A DNA stretch of 64,000 nucleotides from the NCBI RefSeq assembly GCF_007748095.1, contig NZ_CP036287.1, positions 806,001 through 870,000 on the forward strand, read 5' to 3'. This DNA is from Engelhardtia mirabilis (GTDB lineage Bacteria > Planctomycetota > UBA1135 > GCA-002686595). How positions within the stretch are numbered: the first letter of the stretch is position 1; each line of letters begins with the position of its first letter. Position numbers and translations under genes: made by a program. Shown here one piece after another: positions 40,987 through 48,330 of the stretch. The notes beneath the pieces are model-generated. The model did no database searches. It saw only the letters and a list, made by a program, of their open reading frames with translations, and had not been told where the DNA came from.

Positions 40987-41826
40987 ATGATGGCCACCCC
41001 TATCCGATCCGACGACGCGACTGCGACGCCCAACGCCGTGCCTGGACCCGAACATGGCCTGCGCCGTCCGCCGGCGGTCGAGTTCGAGCTGGTGGAGCGC
41101 TACTACTCCGTGCGCGTGGCGCGCACCGTGGAGGAAGTGCTCGAGGCACAGCGGGTGCGCTACGAGGTCTTCAACGTCGAGCTGGGTGAGGGCCTGTCGA
41201 CGTCCAGTTCGTCGATGCTCGACGCGGACGTGTACGACGAGCACTGCGACCACCTGCTACTCGTCGAGAAGACCAGCGGCGCGATCGTCGGTACCTATCG
41301 CCTCCAGACCGCCGCGATGGCCCGCGCCGGGTCGGGGTTCTACTGCGCCGGCGAGTTCGACCTCTCCGGGATCGGTGAAGAGCGCCTCGAGGACAGCGTC
41401 GAGCTGGGCCGCGCCTGCATCCTGCGCGAGCACCGCATGGGGCACGCCCTGTTCACCCTCTGGCGCGGCGTCGCGCGCTACGCCCAGGCCACCGGCAAGC
41501 ACCACTTCTTCGGCTGCTGCTCCCTGACCGGCACCGATCCGCGTCTGGGCTTGATCGCCGCCCGTTGGCTCGAGGGGCGCGGGAAGCTGCACCCTGACGT
41601 CCGGGTCGAGCCGGTCGAGGGTCACGGCTGCTTCGGCGAGCCGGCCACCGAGGCCGAGGTCGCCGCCTTCGAACCCCCGAACCTCTTTGGCGCGTACCTG
41701 CGCTACGGGGTCCTGGCCTGTGGCCCGCCGGCCGTGGACCACGAGTTCGGGACGATCGACTTCCTGGTCCTGTTGGACACGAGGACCGTCGAGCCCCGCT
41801 TCCGGCGCCTGATCTTCGAGGGCTGA
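40987..41826 (+). CDS. olsB: OlsB-like ornithine N-acyltransferase (GNAT-type acyltransferase)
   Basis: 279 residues from ATG 40987. It resembles OlsB/hemolysin-like acyltransferases, which transfer a 3-hydroxyacyl chain from ACP to the alpha-amine of ornithine. Visible blocks are LEAQRVRYEVFNVELGEGL, DADVYDEHCDHLLLVE, IVGTYRLQTA, GFYCAGEFDLSGI, SVELGRACILREHRMGHALF, TLWRGVARYA and HHFFGCCSLTGTD, then HPDVRVEPVEGHG. R-Y-x-V-F, C-D-H-L, G-T-Y-R-L, E-L-G-R-A-C and F-G-C-C-S are the family series. Followed directly by an OlsA-like acyltransferase, which strongly supports ornithine lipid synthesis. First gene of a five-gene operon. Confidence 0.85.
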   Translation: MMATPIRSDDATATPNAVPGPEHGLRRPPAVEFELVERYYSVRVARTVEEVLEAQRVRYEVFNVELGEGLSTSSSSMLDADVYDEHCDHLLLVEKTSGAIVGTYRLQTAAMARAGSGFYCAGEFDLSGIGEERLEDSVELGRACILREHRMGHALFTLWRGVARYAQATGKHHFFGCCSLTGTDPRLGLIAARWLEGRGKLHPDVRVEPVEGHGCFGEPATEAEVAAFEPPNLFGAYLRYGVLACGPPAVDHEFGTIDFLVLLDTRTVEPRFRRLIFEG

Positions 41827-41905
41827 GATCGACTCCGGGCCCGCCGCCACCGGCCGGCTGATCCTGCGTGGATCGGCCCTGGTCCTGATCACGCTGAGCC
41901 AGTTC

Positions 41906-42598
41906 GTGGTCTGGACGTTGGTCGCGCCCTGCGCCTGGGCCCTGGGGCTGCGCCGGGCCTGGCGGGACCGCTGCGTGCACTGGTGGGGGAGCGCCCTGGT
42001 CGTGGCCCTCGGCATACGTGTCCGCCGGGTGGGAGAGATCCCGACCGGGGGCTGCCTGATCGTCTCCAACCACCTCTCCTACGTGGACATCCTGGTCCTG
42101 GCCTCCCAGCGGCCCCTGATCTTCCTCTCCAAGGCGGAAGTGGCCAGTTGGCCCGGGATCGGTTGGATGGCGCGGGCCGTCGGGGTCCTGTTCGTTCAGC
42201 GGGGGGACAAGCGCAGCCTGCCGGCCGTGGCGGCCCTCCTGGGCGCCGAGCTGGAGGCCGGTCGGGCCGTCGTGCTCTTCCCCGAAGGCACCAGCAGCCG
42301 GGGCGCCGAGGTGTTACCCTTTCGCGCTTCACTACTTGCGCCCGCGGCCGAGGGACAGGCTCCTGTTGCTTATGCAGCCTTGAGCTACCGCACCCCGGAA
42401 GGGCATCCTGCTGCCAGCCAGTCCGTCTGCTGGTGGGGGGACATGACCTTCGCCGACCATCTGATCCGCCTCTTGAAGCTCCCGTACGTCGACGCGGAGA
42501 TCCGCTTCGGCAGCGAGCGCTTCATCGATCGAGACAGGAAAGTCCTGGCCCAGCGCCTATGGCAAGCCGTGCAAGCACAGTTCGTTCCGGTGGCATGA
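41906..42598 (+). CDS. olsA: OlsA-like lyso-ornithine-lipid O-acyltransferase (PlsC family)
   Basis: PlsC-type acyltransferase that would esterify the hydroxy group of lyso-ornithine lipid. The motif LIVSNHLSYVDILV (N-H-x4-D), VGVLFVQRGDKRS, AVVLFPEGTSSRGAEVLPFR and PVAYAALSY are in the expected order. The annotated GTG 41906 gives 230 residues. However, the coding frame extends about 28 codons upstream (SALVLITLSQFVVWTLVAP, a membrane helix) to just after the olsB stop, where only CTG or ATC codons are available as starts. A non-standard start is therefore possible. The stop overlaps the ATG of the next gene (ATGA). Confidence 0.85.
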   Translation: MVWTLVAPCAWALGLRRAWRDRCVHWWGSALVVALGIRVRRVGEIPTGGCLIVSNHLSYVDILVLASQRPLIFLSKAEVASWPGIGWMARAVGVLFVQRGDKRSLPAVAALLGAELEAGRAVVLFPEGTSSRGAEVLPFRASLLAPAAEGQAPVAYAALSYRTPEGHPAASQSVCWWGDMTFADHLIRLLKLPYVDAEIRFGSERFIDRDRKVLAQRLWQAVQAQFVPVA

Positions 42599-43185
42599 GT
42601 GCCTCCCCCGAACGACGCGAGACCCTCCTCGCCGCCCAGAACGTGGTGGTGTTGGAGCAAGGGCTCGAGGTCTTCGAGCGCCTGGGTGGAACCTCCGCCG
42701 ACGGCCGCTCCCTGGCGGCGCTGTATACGGCGGTGCCCGACGGTCTGACCCAGAGCGGCGTCGGCGGACACTTCCGTCACATCCACGACTACTACCGCTG
42801 CTTCCTCGGCGGCCTGGAGTCCGGCCGCGTCGACTACGACCTGCGCGCGCGCGATCCCCGCTTCGAGACCGAGTTGGCCTACGCCGGCACGGAGCTGCGC
42901 GGCACGATCGAACGCCTGTGCGAGATCGTCGGCCGCGACGATGAACTGGTCGTGAAGATGGACGAGGACCACAGCCCCGGTGCGCCGGATCCGTGGTCGC
43001 GGTCGACGGTGATGCGCGAGCTGCGCTTCCTGCTCAGCCACACGATCCACCACTACGCCCTGATCGCCATGATCCTGAAGGTGCAGGGCTTCGACTGTGG
43101 CTCGGGCTTCGGCGTCGCGCCCTCGACCCTCGAGTACTGGGAGACTCGCACCTCGTGTGCACCGTCACCTGGGTCGGATCAGTAG
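42595..43185 (+). CDS. DinB-superfamily-like four-helix protein
   Basis: 196 residues from ATG 42595, coupled to olsA by ATGA. Mostly helical with HFRHIHDYYRCFLGGLESG near residue 55-75 and RELRFLLSHTIHHYALIAMI near 140-160. The histidines at these spacings match the metal-binding triad of DinB/YfiT-like proteins. Some members transfer thiols or act as maleylpyruvate isomerases; others are unassigned. It ends in the region overlapping the next gene by 31 bases. Its presence inside an ornithine lipid operon is unusual. Confidence 0.72.
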   Translation: MSASPERRETLLAAQNVVVLEQGLEVFERLGGTSADGRSLAALYTAVPDGLTQSGVGGHFRHIHDYYRCFLGGLESGRVDYDLRARDPRFETELAYAGTELRGTIERLCEIVGRDDELVVKMDEDHSPGAPDPWSRSTVMRELRFLLSHTIHHYALIAMILKVQGFDCGSGFGVAPSTLEYWETRTSCAPSPGSDQ

Positions 43186-43886
43186 GCGGCTTCGAGCTCT
43201 TCACCAACCGGGACGAGCTACGCACCAGGCCGCCCGCTCATCCGCCGCGGCTGCAGCACACCCCGAGCGGGCTGCGCTTCCTGGCGCCGGTCGATGAACA
43301 GGGGGGCGGCACGTGGATCGCCGCCAACGAGTGCGGCGTGGCCCTGTGCCTGCTGAACCACTACCAGGCGGCGCCCCTGCCGGCGGGGATCCAGCCGCGC
43401 TCGCGCGGGTTGGTCGTTCAAGATCTGATCGATGCGAGCAGCTTGGACGAGGCCTTCGACGCCCTGCAGGCCATGGATCTGAGCGCGGTGCGTGGTTTTC
43501 GGCTGATCGGCCTCGAGCCCGGCGGCGATCCGCGCCTCGGTGCCTGGGACACCCGCTCCCTGGAGCTGCTCGCTGGCGACGCGGTGCGCGCGCCGCTGAT
43601 CTCGTCGGGCTTCGACTACCCCGGCGTCGAGCGCGCGCGGCAACGGACCTTCGAAGAGCTGCAGTCCGAGCTGGGCGGCGTCAGCCCGCGGATGCTCGAA
43701 CAGTTCCACGCCAGCGAGCGTCCCGAGCCCGGGCCCTACGCCGTCTCGATGACGCGCGACGACGCCTGGACCGTCAGCCACACGCGCGTGGTCGTCTCCG
43801 CAGACGCCGTCCAGATGCACTACCACAGCGGACGGCCGTCCGCCGGCGGACCGATCGTCTCCGAGCAGTTGCCGCTGCGGCCATGA
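43155..43886 (+). CDS. NRDE (TANGO2-like) family putative Ntn-type hydrolase
   Basis: 243 residues from GTG 43155. This start is chosen because the family requires Cys at position 2, and here it reads M-C-T-V-T-W. The name-giving N-R-D-E is in GFELFTNRDELRTRPPAHPP, followed by GGTWIAANECGVALCLLNHY and a C-terminal SHTRVVVSADAVQMHYHSG. The N-terminal Cys suggests an Ntn-hydrolase mechanism; mammalian TANGO2 is linked to lipid and haem handling, but no bacterial substrate is established. It overlaps both neighbours (31 bases with the DinB-like gene, ATGA with the next). Confidence 0.88.
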   Translation: MCTVTWVGSVGGFELFTNRDELRTRPPAHPPRLQHTPSGLRFLAPVDEQGGGTWIAANECGVALCLLNHYQAAPLPAGIQPRSRGLVVQDLIDASSLDEAFDALQAMDLSAVRGFRLIGLEPGGDPRLGAWDTRSLELLAGDAVRAPLISSGFDYPGVERARQRTFEELQSELGGVSPRMLEQFHASERPEPGPYAVSMTRDDAWTVSHTRVVVSADAVQMHYHSGRPSAGGPIVSEQLPLRP

Positions 43887-46543
43887 GCCAGCGCTCTCGC
43901 GGTCGCGTACGTCGGGGACTGGTCGTCCTGGCCGGGATCTACGCGATCCTGCTCCTGGCCTCGCACGTCGTGCGCGCGGTGCGCGCGGAGTCGGTGCCGA
44001 AGCTCGGGCCGGCCCAACACGCGACCGAGCTGCACGAGGTCGAAGGTCAGCGGCGACTGGCTGCCACGACGCGCGTCGTCTACGAGGACCACGGCCCGCG
44101 CGAAGGTGCGCCGGCGCTGGTCTGTCTGCACGGCAGCCCGGGCAGCCTGGGTGACTTCCGCGAGATGCTGCCGATCCTGTCGGAGCACCTGCGCGTGATC
44201 ACCGTCGACCTGCCGGGCTTCGGCAAGTCCGGCCTCGACCTGCCCGACTACTCGCTCGTCGCCCACGCGGACTACGTGGTGCAGCTCCTCGACCAGTTGG
44301 GCTTGGAGTCCGTGCACCTGCTGGGCTACTCCATGGGCGGCGGCGTCGCGCTGGAGTCGGCGGCCGAGCTCGGTCCCCGCGCGAAGTCGGTCACCCTGCT
44401 GGCGGGGATCGGCGTGCAGGAGCTGGAGCTGCTCGGGCAGTACTCGGTCAACCACGCGATCCACGGCCTGCTCCTGGGCGCGCTGACCCTCGTGCGCGAG
44501 GGCGTGCCGCACTTCGGCGCCTACGACGGGGCCTTCTTCGGCGTCCCCTACGCGCGCAACTTCTACGACTCGGACCAGCGGCCCCTGCGCGGGGTCCTGG
44601 AGCGGCTCGAGGTGCCGCTCCTGGTGATCCACGCCGAGAGCGATCCGCTGGTCCCGATCGCCGCGGCCCGGGAGCACGCGCGCATCGTGCCCCAGGCCGA
44701 GCTGCGGATCGTCCAGCCGGGGGCCGACGACCCGGCGGCCGCCGGCCCGCCCCCGGCGATCCGCGGGCACCTGTTGCCCTTCATGGACGCGCCCCTGGTC
44801 GCGCCGATCGTGGCCGACTTCGTGGAGCGGGTCGAGGCCGGTCGGGCCACGGACCGCGCCCACGCCGACCCCGCGCGCGTGGCAGCGGCCGAGCGCCCGT
44901 TCGACCCTGCCGAGGCGCCGATCCAGGGCATGGGGCTGATCCTGGCCTGCGTGCTGATCGCCCTGGCGACCCTGGTCTCCGAGGACCTGACCTGCATCGC
45001 CGCCGGGGCGATGGTGGCCCAGGGTCGCATCGAACTGCTGCCCGCCGCCGCCGCCTGCTGGGCCGGGATCCTGTTCGGCGACATGCTGCTGTTCGGAGCC
45101 GGCCGCCTGTTCGGCTCGCGCGCCCTGCACCGCGCGCCGCTCAAGTGGGTCCTGACCGAGCGCGTTGTGACCCGCGCCGGCACCTGGTTCGAGCACCGCG
45201 GCCTGCCGGCGATCTTCCTGACCCGCTTCATGCCGGGCATGCGCCTGCCGACGTACTTCGCGGCCGGCGCCCTGCGCGCGAACTTCTTCCTGTTCGCCCT
45301 CTACTTCGCGATCGCCGCGGGCGTGTGGACGCCGATCCTGGTCTGGCTCTCGAGCCTGATCGGCGGCAGCCTCGAGGAGAACCTGGCGGTCTTCGAGCAC
45401 GCCCTGCCGATGGCTCTGGTGGGGACGCTTCTGGTCGGGCTCTTGTTGGTCAAGGTCCTGATCCCCGCCACCACCTGGCGCGGACGCAGGCTCTTGGTGG
45501 GGTCGGTGCGCCGCAAGCTGCGCTGGGAGTTCTGGCCGCCCTGGTTCTTCTACCCGCCGGTGGTGCTGTACGTGATCTGGCGCGGCCTGCGCGCGGGCTC
45601 GCTGACGGCCTTCACCTCCGCGAACCCGGGCATCCCCGGCGGCGGCTTCGTGGGCGAGTCCAAGGCGCAGATCCTGGCCAAGCTCGAGGCGGCCGGGGAT
45701 CCGATCCCGGCCTGGACCCTCTTGCCCGGCGCCGAGTCGGCGGGGGAGCGACTCGCGCGCGTGCGCGGCCTGATGGCGGAGCGCGGTCTCGGGTACCCCC
45801 TGGTGATCAAGCCCGACGTGGGCCAGCGCGGCTCCGGCGTACTCGTGACCGCGGACGAGGCCGAGGTGCTCGCCTACCTCGAGGCCACCAACCTGGACCT
45901 GATCGCGCAGCAGTGCCTGGACGGCCCCGAGTTCGGCGTGTTCTACGCCCGCCGCCCCGGCGAGCCCACCGGCCGCGTGCTCTCGATCACCGAGAAGCAG
46001 CTCGCCACCGTCACCGGCGACGGCGAGCACACCCTCGAGCACCTGATCCTGGCCGACGAGCGCGCCGTCTGCATGGCCCGCTACTACCTCGACAAGAACG
46101 CCGAGCGCGTCGACGACGTGATCGCTGCCGGCGAAGTGGTGGCCCTCGGCGACCTCGGCACCCACGCCCGCGGCGCGATCTTCCTCGACGGCGCGCGCCT
46201 GCTCACACCGGCCCTCGAGGCCGAGGTCGACCGCATCGCGAAGGCCTTCGACGGCTTCTACTTCGGCCGCTTCGACCTGCGCGTACCAAGCGCCCAGGCC
46301 CTCTCCGAAGGCCGCGAACTCCGCATCATCGAACTCAACGGCGTGACCAGCGAGATGACCCACATCTACGACCCCAAGCACTCGGTCCTCGAGGGCTACC
46401 GCGTCCTCTTCGCCCAGTGGAGACTCTGCTTCGAGATCGCCGCCGCCAACCACGAGGCCGGCGAGCGCCGCCCGAGCGCCTTCAGCCTCCTGCGCGACTT
46501 CCAACACTACCGCCACCGCCAGGACGAGCATCGGGGGGGGTGA
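43883..46543 (+). CDS. Three-domain membrane fusion: alpha/beta hydrolase + DedA/VTT membrane domain + ATP-grasp ligase
   Basis: 886 residues from ATG 43883 (ATGA overlap with the NRDE gene). Residues 12-30 are a membrane anchor. About 60-320 form an alpha/beta hydrolase: LVCLHGSPGSLGDF, VITVDLPGFGKSG, LLGYSMGGG with nucleophile Ser150, ESDPLVPI with the acid, and a His in IRGHLLPFM. About 350-530 are a DedA/SNARE-associated (VTT) domain: SEDLTCIAAGAMVAQGR, GILFGDMLLFGAGRLFG, FLTRFMPGMRLPTYFAAGAL. About 580-870 are ATP-grasp: GYPLVIKPDVGQRGSGVLVT, DLIAQQCLDGPEFGVFYARR, YFGRFDLR, LRIIELNGVTSE. DedA proteins move lipids or polyprenyl phosphates across the membrane and ATP-grasp enzymes form amide bonds, so the protein may modify and translocate a lipid. 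A G run lies at the very end of the gene. Confidence 0.9.
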   Translation: MSQRSRGRVRRGLVVLAGIYAILLLASHVVRAVRAESVPKLGPAQHATELHEVEGQRRLAATTRVVYEDHGPREGAPALVCLHGSPGSLGDFREMLPILSEHLRVITVDLPGFGKSGLDLPDYSLVAHADYVVQLLDQLGLESVHLLGYSMGGGVALESAAELGPRAKSVTLLAGIGVQELELLGQYSVNHAIHGLLLGALTLVREGVPHFGAYDGAFFGVPYARNFYDSDQRPLRGVLERLEVPLLVIHAESDPLVPIAAAREHARIVPQAELRIVQPGADDPAAAGPPPAIRGHLLPFMDAPLVAPIVADFVERVEAGRATDRAHADPARVAAAERPFDPAEAPIQGMGLILACVLIALATLVSEDLTCIAAGAMVAQGRIELLPAAAACWAGILFGDMLLFGAGRLFGSRALHRAPLKWVLTERVVTRAGTWFEHRGLPAIFLTRFMPGMRLPTYFAAGALRANFFLFALYFAIAAGVWTPILVWLSSLIGGSLEENLAVFEHALPMALVGTLLVGLLLVKVLIPATTWRGRRLLVGSVRRKLRWEFWPPWFFYPPVVLYVIWRGLRAGSLTAFTSANPGIPGGGFVGESKAQILAKLEAAGDPIPAWTLLPGAESAGERLARVRGLMAERGLGYPLVIKPDVGQRGSGVLVTADEAEVLAYLEATNLDLIAQQCLDGPEFGVFYARRPGEPTGRVLSITEKQLATVTGDGEHTLEHLILADERAVCMARYYLDKNAERVDDVIAAGEVVALGDLGTHARGAIFLDGARLLTPALEAEVDRIAKAFDGFYFGRFDLRVPSAQALSEGRELRIIELNGVTSEMTHIYDPKHSVLEGYRVLFAQWRLCFEIAAANHEAGERRPSAFSLLRDFQHYRHRQDEHRGG

Positions 46544-47077
46544 GCGCGCTAGAAACGCAACCGTCATGACGCGCGGCGCCGTCAAGAACCTGGAGCACAA
46601 CTTGTTGGCACGCCTGCCCAACGTCGCGGCGCCCCGCAGCCGAGCAAGGCCTACTGGGGCCTCGAGTTCCTGCATGAGGAGCCGCGCTGTCCCGGTGTCG
46701 TGGACCTCGACATCGACGGTCTGACCGGTGAGTGCTCGCAGCCGGACTCGCCAGATCTACAGCAGGTCCTCGTCGACCTGCGCGACCAACTCCAGCGGCA
46801 GGCCGGGCCCTCGGCACCGAGGCCCCGATCCAGTCGTGCCGCATGCGGATCAGCGTCCGAGCGGCACCGAGCAGGGGCTGTGGATCAAGAAGGTCGCCGT
46901 CTCGGCGTCAAGCTCCTGCGATGTCGTCCTGGGGCGGGACTGAGATGCGCGGGGCCTTGCCGAGCCCTCAATCCAGATCGAGCGACTTGGCGGGGGGCGA
47001 CAGCCGTTCCGTCCATGCTCGAGCGGGCGCTCGTTCCTATGGCGGCGAGTGGTTCAAGCGGCCGCCACGGAGGGTGC
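46544..47077 (+). other. Gap of about 530 bases with shards of coding character, no intact gene
   Basis: Short plus-strand segments look coding but fall in different frames: TRGAVKNLEHNLLARLPNVA (from 46566), AYWGLEFLHEEPRCPGVVDL with DIDGLTGECSQPDSPDLQQV (about 46650-46770), and LWIKKVAVSASSSCDVVLG (about 46880-46940). This may be a decayed gene at the edge of the DUF4143 ATPase insertion. No family was recognised and no single frame is long enough to call. Confidence 0.3.
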
Positions 47078-48247
47078 TCAACCTGTGGAGACGAGAGTCA
47101 TCGCCGCAGCCAGCGCCAACGCCTCGGTGCCCGACCCCAAGGGAAAGCGCTCTTCACCGGGATAAACGACGAAGCGGGCGTCGGCTTGCACGTCGTCGCA
47201 GGCCTGGTAGAAGCCCCGCGAGGGGCGCGGGTTCGCGCCGCGCTTGATCTCGAAGGCCCAGCGGCGGTGGTCGGGGAGGGTGATGAGCAGGTCGATCTCC
47301 GCGCCGGCGGAGGTGCGGAAGAAGTGGAACTGGCTGAAGAGCGGCGCTGCGGCGATGAGGTTCTCGATCACGAAGCCCTCCCAGCTGGCGCCGACGACAG
47401 GATGACCCAGCAATGTCTCGGTGTCGGCGATGCCTAACAGGGCATGCAGGAGCCCGCTGTCGCGAACGTAGAGCTTGGGCGAGCGCGTCAGACGCTTGCC
47501 GATGTTCGCGGTCCACGGCGCCAGACTTCGGACGAGCAAGAGGTCGACCAGGAGTGACAGGTAGCGATTGACCGTCCTCCCATCCAGGCCCACGTTGGCG
47601 GCGAGCTTCGCCGTATTGAGCGGTGAGCCCTGCAGGTGGGCGAGCATGGTCCACAGTCGGCGCAGGACCTCGGTCGGCAGGCGCGAGCCGAGTTGGGGAA
47701 GGTCGCGCTCGAGGTAGGTTCGCAGGAAGCCCTGTCGCCAGAGCAAGCTGTTGGCGTCGTCGGCGGCCAGGAAGCTGAGGGGGAAGCCGCCGCGCGTCCA
47801 CAGGGAGGTGGTGCCAGTAGGCTCGCCCCCGACCTCGAGGGCGTCGAGGGGTGCGAGGTCGAGATAGATGATCCGGCCGGCGAGGCTCTCCGACGATTGC
47901 CGCAGGAGTGCCGGCGAGGCCGAGCCGAGGATCAGGAACTGGGCGTCGTTCTTGCCTTGTCGCCGACGATCGTCGATGACGCCGCGCAAGGTGCTGAAGA
48001 GCTCAGGTGCGTTCTGGACCTCGTCCAGCACGACCAACCGCCCCGCGGTCGAGGCCAGGTAGGCGTCGGCATCGCCGAGCTTGGCGCGGTCGCCCTCTCG
48101 CTCGAGGTCCAGGTAGGTGGCCCCCCGTTCGTCCGCGAGTTCGAGCGCCAGGGTCGTCTTGCCAACCTGGCGCGGGCCGAGAAGGGCCACGGCGCTGTGG
48201 TTGGCGAGGAGGCCAGTCAGCAGAGGGCGTATCCGGCGGTCAAACAT
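47078..48247 (-). CDS. AAA_14/DUF4143 ATP-binding protein
   Basis: 389 residues from ATG 48247; TTG 48283 in frame would add 12 (QKTHDDVAFAS). Walker A is LGPRQVGKTTLAL and Walker B LVVLDEVQNAPEL, with sensor FLILGSASPALLRQ. The C-terminal DUF4143 part contains YLERDLPQL, a winged helix (LAANVGLDGRTVNRYLSLLV), YVRDSGLLHALLGI, GASWEGFVIENLIAAA and the nuclease-like AEIDLLITLPD and AFEIKRGANP (D-E-x-K arrangement). Such genes are widespread, sporadic and often mobile; function is unsettled (regulatory ATPase or defence are discussed). A perfect inverted repeat lies at its start. It breaks the flow between the ols and cyanophycin operons. Confidence 0.9.
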   Translation of the reverse strand: MFDRRIRPLLTGLLANHSAVALLGPRQVGKTTLALELADERGATYLDLEREGDRAKLGDADAYLASTAGRLVVLDEVQNAPELFSTLRGVIDDRRRQGKNDAQFLILGSASPALLRQSSESLAGRIIYLDLAPLDALEVGGEPTGTTSLWTRGGFPLSFLAADDANSLLWRQGFLRTYLERDLPQLGSRLPTEVLRRLWTMLAHLQGSPLNTAKLAANVGLDGRTVNRYLSLLVDLLLVRSLAPWTANIGKRLTRSPKLYVRDSGLLHALLGIADTETLLGHPVVGASWEGFVIENLIAAAPLFSQFHFFRTSAGAEIDLLITLPDHRRWAFEIKRGANPRPSRGFYQACDDVQADARFVVYPGEERFPLGSGTEALALAAAMTLVSTG

Positions 48248-48248
48248 G

Positions 48249-48284
48249 CTTGCAAAAGCTACATCATCATGCGTCTTTTGCAAG
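48249..48284. promoter_or_regulatory. Perfect 10-bp inverted repeat at the start of the DUF4143 ATPase gene, candidate operator
   Basis: CTTGCAAAAG (48249-48258) and CTTTTGCAAG (48275-48284) are separated by 16 bases. The first arm is one base from the ATG of the ATPase gene. AT-rich arms stand out in this GC-rich region. A dimeric protein, perhaps the ATPase winged-helix region itself, could bind here; alternatively the transcript folds and hides the start. Confidence 0.55.
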
Positions 48285-48330
48285 GCTGAGAGGCCCCAGC
48301 CCTGGAACCGGCGGCGGCGACCTCTCCCCC

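Noticed and set aside
43313..43882. N-terminal extension of the fusion protein over the NRDE gene
   Set aside because: The extra 190 residues are Arg/Gly-rich shadow of the NRDE gene. ATG 43883 with an ATGA overlap and membrane anchor is the credible start.
43820..46675. 951-codon open frame on the minus strand opposite the hydrolase-DedA-ATP-grasp gene
   Set aside because: No motifs, and it extends past both ends of well-supported genes. Mirror of the real codon pattern.
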